The translations under genes and the position numbers were made by a program. Below, one piece after another: positions 6,827 to 12,189 of a DNA stretch of 12,189 nucleotides. The stretch's first letter is position 1; each line of letters opens with the position of its first letter. The notes below the pieces were generated by a model. It was not told the origin of the DNA. It searched no databases and saw only the letters and a program-made list of their open reading frames with translations. The DNA lies in NCBI GenBank assembly GCA_003864535.1, contig BHEQ01000036.1, positions 1 to 12,189 on the forward strand, in the 5' to 3' direction. The DNA is from Gammaproteobacteria bacterium. GTDB taxonomy: Bacteria > Pseudomonadota > Gammaproteobacteria > Cardiobacteriales > Wohlfahrtiimonadaceae.

Positions 6827-7888
6827 TTAGAGTTCGCCTAATCCTGAAATTTCAGCACGAGAAAAACCAGCGTGTTGAAGTGGTTTAATCACATCATTTT
6901 CTAGCTCTGGCACATAGGAGACTAAAAAATCTCCTGATCTGTGTTCTTGTACGTCACAATGAAAATCAATTGTTTTCATGCCTGCAGGTAAAAGACAGGT
7001 TTGACCTGCATGCAAGATATAGTGAGCTTGATCTGCAATAATTGTTAAAGGCGCACCCAAATTAGTAATAATCCGTGCCCGTTCAAATTTATAATTCATT
7101 TCACCGCTCAAGGTAAAACGCTCTAAGCAGAAATAAGGTCCTGCGGCTAAGAGTGTACGGCTTGTATTAGCGCTTACAATTTTAAGCCCTGATATTGGTT
7201 TAGGTTGGGGTTCCCATTCAAGCTCTTCTAAAACATTTTCAATATTGCTGTGCCAAATAGTCTCGCTATAGGGATTACCAAATAAATCGTGGGGCATGAC
7301 ATTCTGACCTAAATCAGAGGTTTGCTGAATTTCATAAACTAAAGCATCTGGACCAAAACTATGAATCACACCACCAGGAATATATACCGTATCACCTGTT
7401 TTAATTGGATATTCATGAACGACAGACGTATAGTCACACTTCCTAAATGCGTGCCGTGCTTGATCTTCACTGACACCTTTTTTCATGCCCGCAAGGATAG
7501 TTGCCCCTTCTTTTGCCCATAAAATATGCCATGCCTCTGTTTTACCATTGGGTTGCGCATATTTTAAGTGTGCAGTTTTATCATTAGCATGGAGGTGAAC
7601 GGGTAAGAATTCAGATGCATCCAAAAACTTAGCCAATAATGGGAAATGAGGTGCTTTTAATCCTTTACCTAGGATCTCTTCTGGGTAATTTAACACCAAT
7701 TCACGCAGGGATTTATTTTGATGAATACCGTTGGTAATCAAAGCACTAACCGTACCATAATCAGAACATTCCCACGTTTCTGCTAAAAAACCATCAGGAA
7801 CATCATTCGTGATTTTATGTTTAATTAATTGCTTACCAAAATAATAATGGCGAAACTGTTTGGTTAAATAAAGTGGATATAGTTGCAT
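6827..7888 (-). CDS. Class I phosphomannose isomerase-like protein
   Basis: A cupin-fold sugar-phosphate isomerase of the mannose-6-phosphate isomerase class I family, 353 residues from the ATG at 7888. A TTG at 7903 is possible but lies on the GGAG ribosome site (7898-7901) that serves the ATG. Metal-site candidates are His98 and His100 in LPVHLHANDKTA, Glu118 in KTEAWHI and His176 in VYIPGGVIHSFG. In typical members the first position is Gln (QVHP), so the His-x-His here is a variation. The second cupin-like half (about 235-345) is retained. In the operon it likely converts an aldose 6-phosphate into the ketose phosphate used by the PfkB kinase. Mannose is the family default substrate, but this is not proven. 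Confidence 0.88.
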   Translation of the reverse strand: MQLYPLYLTKQFRHYYFGKQLIKHKITNDVPDGFLAETWECSDYGTVSALITNGIHQNKSLRELVLNYPEEILGKGLKAPHFPLLAKFLDASEFLPVHLHANDKTAHLKYAQPNGKTEAWHILWAKEGATILAGMKKGVSEDQARHAFRKCDYTSVVHEYPIKTGDTVYIPGGVIHSFGPDALVYEIQQTSDLGQNVMPHDLFGNPYSETIWHSNIENVLEELEWEPQPKPISGLKIVSANTSRTLLAAGPYFCLERFTLSGEMNYKFERARIITNLGAPLTIIADQAHYILHAGQTCLLPAGMKTIDFHCDVQEHRSGDFLVSYVPELENDVIKPLQHAGFSRAEISGLGEL

Positions 7889-7897
7889 AATGTCATT

Positions 7898-7901
7898 CTC
7901 C
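7898..7901 (-). promoter_or_regulatory. Ribosome binding site deciding the isomerase start
   Basis: GGAG on the minus strand, 9 nt before the ATG at 7888. An alternative TTG start at 7903 would read through this site, which favours the ATG. Confidence 0.6.
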
Positions 7902-7939
7902 AATAAATAAAAATATAAATAAAAATAAAAATAATAAGA

Positions 7940-9409
7940 TCATAAAGAGCTTATGCTTTCCAAAAGATTTACTTTATGCCTCTCAAAATCATCCGTGGCG
8001 ATAGGTTCAGGTTTAACGATACAAACCGTAATCGGCGCAAAGTAATGTAAATCAGCTAGCGTTAATAGATTCGTACCCAAACCTGCTAACATTGCAGCCC
8101 CTTTTGCACTCAAATCAACCTCATCCAAACAATGCAATGGCTTGTTAAGCGCATTTGCAATCATTTGGCGCCATAATGGGTGAGTTGAGCCACCACCTGC
8201 AAATAAAAGATGCGCTACCTGTGAGTGGTGATCAAAATATTCAAAGCCGATTTTGATAGATAGAGCCACACTACGAAGCATCGCATATATCAGATCTTTG
8301 CGAGTATGATGTGCTTTAATGCCAACCCAACCTGCACTAAGCTTAGGATTCATCCACGGGCTGCGCTCACCGTTTAACCAAGGATGTGCGATTAAATCAA
8401 GACTATCATGTATTGTATTTTTGCTGAATGCTTCGGTATATATTTGATCCCACTCGATTGCAAACTGGCAGCGCATCCACTCTAAAACACTACCGCAATT
8501 TAGCATTGCTGCCATCTGATACCACAAGTGATTTGGTTGATTTCTTTCGTAGCTAGTGGGAATTGAGAAAATATGTAATCCTTTTTTAGGATGTGGAACT
8601 GTAGTGTAACGCGTGATTAACTGTGCTCCTGTTCCTGTTGTCAACATCGTATGATGATTTGAAAGAAAGCCTGCTCCGATTGCAGCACAGCCAGTATCAC
8701 TTCCACCAGCGATAATTTTTACTCCAAGCGGCAGCCCGAGCACTTTAGCAATATCAGCTGCCAATAATCCTGTGATTGTGGTGGAGGCAACAATTTTTGG
8801 AAATTGTTTTAGATCTAACTTTAAGTAATGAAAAAGGGCAAGATCCCAATTCCCTGAAAGATTACTAAGTAATGTACCACTTGAATCACTCGGTTCACTC
8901 ACCCATAAATCTGCTAATGATTTTTGGGTTAAATAAGTGCGTAACCAGTCTTTAGGAGACAGAAATTTAGCCGTACATTTAAAAATATCAGGGCATTGTG
9001 CTCGCAACCATAGTATTGATCCTGCCATTGCCCCATTGTAAATTTGATTGCCATTATTACACAAAGTGATATCAACTTGATCTTGCAATATCTCTTCAAT
9101 AAAGCCATCTGCGCGTTGATCTAGCCATAAAATAGCTGGATAAAGAGGATTTGAGTGAATATCTGTGGCAACCACTCCATGCATTTGTCCTGAGAAACTC
9201 AAAGCAGAAATCTTCTGTTTAAGTGAGCGTGGACAATTAGATAAGGCGCTAATAAGAGCATGATACCAAATAAGTGGGTCGATTTGAGCCCAGCCATTTT
9301 GAGGAAAGTCTGGTTGATATCTTATTTTCTCAAGCCACTGCAACTGCCCTTTGCGTGAGTAGATAGCTGTTTTTAAGGACGATGTGCCAATATCAATACC
9401 TAATAGCAT
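7940..9409 (-). CDS. FGGY-family carbohydrate kinase, xylulokinase-like
   Basis: An ATP-dependent kinase acting on a free sugar or ketose. The 489 residues follow the XylB layout: DIGTSSLK (6-13) phosphate loop, SGQMHG (73-78) as in xylulokinases, AILWLDQRA (92-100), SDSSGT (174-179), GGSDTG with catalytic Asp238, TTGTGAQL (257-264), GERSPW (348-353 region) and the adenosine-site GGGSTHPLWRQ (405-415). The SGQMHG and SDSSGT motifs place it nearer to xylulokinase than to glycerol or ribulose kinases. Family members act on various ketoses, and the neighbouring bisphosphate aldolase argues for a hexose rather than xylulose. AAGGAAAA lies before the ATG. It sits 16 nt after the permease gene and 51 nt before the isomerase. 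Confidence 0.9.
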   Translation of the reverse strand: MLLGIDIGTSSLKTAIYSRKGQLQWLEKIRYQPDFPQNGWAQIDPLIWYHALISALSNCPRSLKQKISALSFSGQMHGVVATDIHSNPLYPAILWLDQRADGFIEEILQDQVDITLCNNGNQIYNGAMAGSILWLRAQCPDIFKCTAKFLSPKDWLRTYLTQKSLADLWVSEPSDSSGTLLSNLSGNWDLALFHYLKLDLKQFPKIVASTTITGLLAADIAKVLGLPLGVKIIAGGSDTGCAAIGAGFLSNHHTMLTTGTGAQLITRYTTVPHPKKGLHIFSIPTSYERNQPNHLWYQMAAMLNCGSVLEWMRCQFAIEWDQIYTEAFSKNTIHDSLDLIAHPWLNGERSPWMNPKLSAGWVGIKAHHTRKDLIYAMLRSVALSIKIGFEYFDHHSQVAHLLFAGGGSTHPLWRQMIANALNKPLHCLDEVDLSAKGAAMLAGLGTNLLTLADLHYFAPITVCIVKPEPIATDDFERHKVNLLESISSL

Positions 9410-9425
9410 TATTAATTTTCCTTAA

Positions 9426-10397
9426 TTATCCTGTTGCTTTTTGGCGCCATTGATCAACTAATACAGCAATAATAATGACACTTCCCTTAACGACGAGTTG
9501 CCAGAAGAAATCGACATTCATAAGCGTTAAGCCATTATTGAGAATCGCGATAATTAGTGCACCAAAAAAAGTACCCCAAACAGAACCAATACCGCCCATA
9601 AGACTTGTACCACCAAGGACAACAGCAGCAATTGCGTCTAACTCATAGCCTGTGCCGAGCATACCATTTGCAGAATATAGGCGACTGGACAACATAAGCC
9701 CTCCTAAAGCAGAACAGATTCCGCACATTACATAACAAAATAACAGCACCAATGAGACGCGAATACCAGAAAGACGCGCCGCTTGAGGATTGCCGCCAAC
9801 AGCATAAATATGTAAACCTAATACGGTCTTCTTTAAGATAAACCAACACACAATGACAACACTTAAAGCAATAATAGCCAACCAAGGAATGCCCATAAAA
9901 TCACTATTCCCAATCCATTCAAAGGCAATATCATTATTAATAACTGTAGTACCATCCGCAAGTAAATATGAAACTCCTCTCAAACCAGTCAAAGTGCCGA
10001 GAGTTACAATAAAAGGCGGCATTTTTAAAAATGCGATTAAAGAACCATTAAATCCTCCCATTAAAATACCTGCCAAAATACCTGCGGGAATCGATAGCCA
10101 AGATAGGCTCGTTAAGGAAACAATCATAGTAGTCACAGCAGAAGCACCAAGAATTGAGCCAACAGATAGATCAATTCCAGCGGTTAAAATCACAAAAGTA
10201 ACACCACAAGCAAGGACAATATTGATGGAGGCTTGGCGCAAAATATTCATCATATTATCGGTTGTGCCAAAATTTTCTGCCATAATATAAAAAAGTGTAC
10301 AAATTAAAATAAGAACAGGCAATATTCCAAACTGCTTAAGTAATTTCATGTGCTTGCTTTGTGCTACATGTTTGTTCGTATATTGCTGGGTGGTCAT
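9426..10397 (-). CDS. RbsC-like sugar ABC transporter permease
   Basis: Inner-membrane channel subunit of a CUT2-type (ribose/xylose/allose class) sugar importer. The 323 residues form about nine or ten hydrophobic segments after a polar N-terminus of 22 residues. Conserved stretches are TAGIDLSVGS (72-81), PPFIVTLGT (127-135), the cytoplasmic ATPase-contact loop AVGGNPQAARLSGI (199-212) and DAIAAVVLGGTSLMGG (254-269). AGGAGA precedes the ATG. It lies 26 nt after the ATPase gene. It would work as a dimer with that ATPase and a periplasmic binding protein. Substrate is not deducible from the permease. Confidence 0.94.
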   Translation of the reverse strand: MTTQQYTNKHVAQSKHMKLLKQFGILPVLILICTLFYIMAENFGTTDNMMNILRQASINIVLACGVTFVILTAGIDLSVGSILGASAVTTMIVSLTSLSWLSIPAGILAGILMGGFNGSLIAFLKMPPFIVTLGTLTGLRGVSYLLADGTTVINNDIAFEWIGNSDFMGIPWLAIIALSVVIVCWFILKKTVLGLHIYAVGGNPQAARLSGIRVSLVLLFCYVMCGICSALGGLMLSSRLYSANGMLGTGYELDAIAAVVLGGTSLMGGIGSVWGTFFGALIIAILNNGLTLMNVDFFWQLVVKGSVIIIAVLVDQWRQKATG

Positions 10398-10423
10398 AAA
10401 ATATCTCCTGTTATTTAAAGTGC

Positions 10424-11917
10424 TTATTTGGCACCTGTGGCAAATTGCATAATATTTTCTTGAGTAATATGGTGTGTATCTGATATTTCTCCCACAATCT
10501 CACCTTCTCGCATCACTAAGACTCGGTCAGCTAGACCAATAATTTCAGGAAGTTCAGATGAAATACAAATGATTGCTATACCATCATCTGCGAGTTTTTG
10601 AATGATTTTATAAATTTCAGTTTTAGCACCAATATCAACTCCGCGCGTAGGTTCATCTAAAATAAGTATTTTTGGTTTTATCTCAAGCCAATGTGCTAGC
10701 AATACTTTTTGTTGATTTCCTCCCGAAAGCCCTGATACAGTACTAGATGAGCTGTTAGTTTTAATATTGAGCGCACTGATCAATTGTTGGGTACGTTTTT
10801 CAAGCATGGGGTGATTCAATATTCCCTTGTTTGATCGTTGATTTAGAACACTCATCTGACTATTTTCCAAAACAGATAATTCTAGAAATAAGCCCTGACA
10901 TTTACGATCTTCAGGAACATAACCAATACCAGCACGAATAGCATCTCGCGGCGAGTTAATATTAACAATTTGGTTGTTCACATATATTTTACCAGTTGTT
11001 GCGGTATCGGCACCAAAAATAAGGCGTGCTAATTCAGTACGTCCCGCACCAACAAGACCAGATAAACCAAGTATTTCACCACTTCTAACACTAAATGAAA
11101 TAGGTTTAATATGTGGTGCTTTGGAGATTGTTTCAACTTTCATCACAACAGGACCAAAACATTTACTTGTATTAATCTCTTTCTTGTAGAATCCATCCAT
11201 TTTGCGCCCCACCATGAGAGAGACAATTTGCGTAGGATCAACGTGATCTAATTCTTTAATAAAATAGCCATCACGCATTACACTAACTCTTTGGGCGAGC
11301 TCGTACACTTCTTTCATGCGATGACTTATATAAATAATGGCGAGCCCTTGTTCCTTGAGTTGTTTAATAAGTTTAAAGAGTGCCATGCTTTCTCGGTCTG
11401 AGAGAGCCGCAGTAGGTTCATCCATAATTAAGATGCGTGATTTATGGGTCAGTGCCCGCGCAATTTCAACTTGCTGTTGATCTGCGATTGAAAGAGTTGA
11501 GGCATTGCTGGTACTTGTGAATTTTGTCCCTAGTTTTTTTAAAATAACATCGGTTTTATAATTCATTGTTGCATAATCAATAAGCCCATAACGCGTTGGC
11601 TCAGCACCCATAAACACATTCTCTGCAACGGTTAGATTAGTTGCAATGGATAATTCTTGATAAATTAAACTAATTCCTACTTTGCGAGCTTCAATAGGAT
11701 TTTGAATTTTTATTGGCTTACCATCTAACTTAATAATACCACTATCAGGGCTATAAACACCTGCGAGAATTTTCATGAGTGTTGATTTTCCTGCGCCATT
11801 TTCTCCCATCAAGGCATGTATTTCTCCTGCTTGAATTTTTAATTGCATATCATTTAACGCATAAGTATTGCCAAAGCGCTTATTAACATTAATCATTTCT
11901 AAAATCATTTTTGTCAT
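10424..11917 (-). CDS. RbsA-like sugar ABC transporter ATPase, double domain
   Basis: Cytoplasmic energy-coupling subunit of the sugar importer, with two ABC domains in one 497-residue chain, the normal size for RbsA/XylG/AraG. Domain 1 has Walker A GENGAGKST (38-46), signature LSIADQQQ (142-149), Walker B ILIMDEP (162-168) and switch His199. Domain 2 has the degenerate Walker A GLVGAGRTE (287-295), signature LSGGNQQK (397-404) and ILILDEP (417-423), with Ser instead of the switch His. This asymmetry is usual for the family and suggests only one active ATP site. The ATG at 11917 has GGAT 8 nt upstream; Met4 is an alternative start. Confidence 0.95.
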   Translation of the reverse strand: MTKMILEMINVNKRFGNTYALNDMQLKIQAGEIHALMGENGAGKSTLMKILAGVYSPDSGIIKLDGKPIKIQNPIEARKVGISLIYQELSIATNLTVAENVFMGAEPTRYGLIDYATMNYKTDVILKKLGTKFTSTSNASTLSIADQQQVEIARALTHKSRILIMDEPTAALSDRESMALFKLIKQLKEQGLAIIYISHRMKEVYELAQRVSVMRDGYFIKELDHVDPTQIVSLMVGRKMDGFYKKEINTSKCFGPVVMKVETISKAPHIKPISFSVRSGEILGLSGLVGAGRTELARLIFGADTATTGKIYVNNQIVNINSPRDAIRAGIGYVPEDRKCQGLFLELSVLENSQMSVLNQRSNKGILNHPMLEKRTQQLISALNIKTNSSSSTVSGLSGGNQQKVLLAHWLEIKPKILILDEPTRGVDIGAKTEIYKIIQKLADDGIAIICISSELPEIIGLADRVLVMREGEIVGEISDTHHITQENIMQFATGAK

Positions 11918-11985
11918 ATGATTTATCCATTTTCATTAGTTATTAGGAGATATTTAAGGATGACAGGGAGATACGGCTTTAGGAC

Positions 11986-12003
11986 ATATCTTTAATAAGA
12001 TAT
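11986..12003. other. Small hairpin between binding-protein remnant and ATPase gene
   Basis: Perfect 7-bp stem ATATCTT / AAGATAT around a 4-base loop in the 107-bp gap. Hairpins behind the binding-protein gene often protect its mRNA in sugar ABC operons, but this one is short and AT-rich, so the role is uncertain. No T-run follows it. Confidence 0.3.
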
Positions 12004-12024
12004 ATTATCAAGAAGTGAGATGGA

Positions 12025-12189
12025 TTATTTATTAGTCCAGCCCTTATAGTCTTTAATATTATCTTTAGTAATCAAAGTAGTTGGGATTAAAATTATGGGA
12101 TCAATTGTCTTATTGCCTTTCAATATTACAATTCATATCTCGTCTGCTTTTGATGCCATTTCATATGTTTATTGTTCGTAAGTTGTATC
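12025..12189 (-). pseudogene. Sugar ABC transporter substrate-binding protein, C-terminal remnant
   Basis: The C-terminal end of an RbsB-like periplasmic sugar-binding protein running off the window edge. One frame gives 54 residues before the final TAA (12025-12027), ending IPTTLITKDNIKDYKGWTNK, which fits the usual closing segment of this family (V/IPTxLITKDNV..YKGW). Further upstream the frame reads DTTYEQ, stop, TYEMASKADEI, stop, IVILKGNKTIDP. Relatives carry a Gln-x-Pro-Tyr-Glu-Met pattern there, so the frame is genuine but broken by TAA (12169-12171) and TGA (12133-12135). The conserved Pro appears as Thr. No shift of frame is needed. It is first in the operon order, 107 bp before the ATPase gene. 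Sequencing error near a contig end is the main alternative. Confidence 0.75.

Noticed and set aside
9643..10290. Open frames on both strands within the permease gene (9643-9885 minus, 9853-10290 plus)
   Set aside because: Both overlap a strongly conserved RbsC-like gene and look like out-of-frame translation of it.
10974..11189. Plus-strand 71-codon frame opposite the ATPase gene
   Set aside because: Shadow of the conserved ATPase reading frame with no ribosome site or family similarity.
1..12189. CRISPR array, tRNA, rRNA, transposase or phage genes
   Set aside because: No regularly spaced repeats, tRNA-like folds, rRNA stretches or recombinase motifs were seen on either strand.

Overview
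The window reads as an AT-rich gammaproteobacterial chromosome segment. An Slp-family outer-membrane lipoprotein, a proteobacterial SSB with a DDDLPF tail and a short-lid adenylate kinase similar to xanthomonad-type forms all fit this. The genus cannot be fixed from the sequence alone.

Left end (64-1093, minus strand): ssb then adk, 37 nt apart, probably one housekeeping transcript. The next 416 bp (1094-1509) hold a candidate ssb promoter, the first copy of a 115-bp repeat and a candidate slp promoter.

Middle (1510-4851, plus strand): an Slp-like lipoprotein followed after 7 nt by a GT-B glycosyltransferase, then the second copy of the 115-bp repeat in inverted orientation. Beyond it lie an Ogt-type methyltransferase and two half-size YeeE/YedE-type membrane proteins, packed as a likely operon. 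The two repeat copies bracket exactly the slp-glycosyltransferase pair, and the second copy supplies the last codons and the stop of the glycosyltransferase.

Right half (4862-12189, minus strand): a sugar uptake and breakdown operon. In transcription order it has the tail of a periplasmic sugar-binding protein, an RbsA-like double ATPase, an RbsC-like permease, a XylB-like FGGY kinase, a class I phosphomannose-isomerase-like protein, a class II ketose-bisphosphate aldolase and a PfkB-family kinase. A plausible scheme is import of a free sugar, phosphorylation by the FGGY kinase, aldose/ketose isomerisation, a second phosphorylation by the PfkB kinase and cleavage to two trioses. The substrate is not determined.

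The binding-protein remnant at the right edge keeps one reading frame with clear family similarity but carries two in-frame stop codons. The transporter may therefore have lost its dedicated receptor, unless these are sequencing errors near a contig end. The two main points for follow-up are this remnant and the inverted 115-bp repeat pair.
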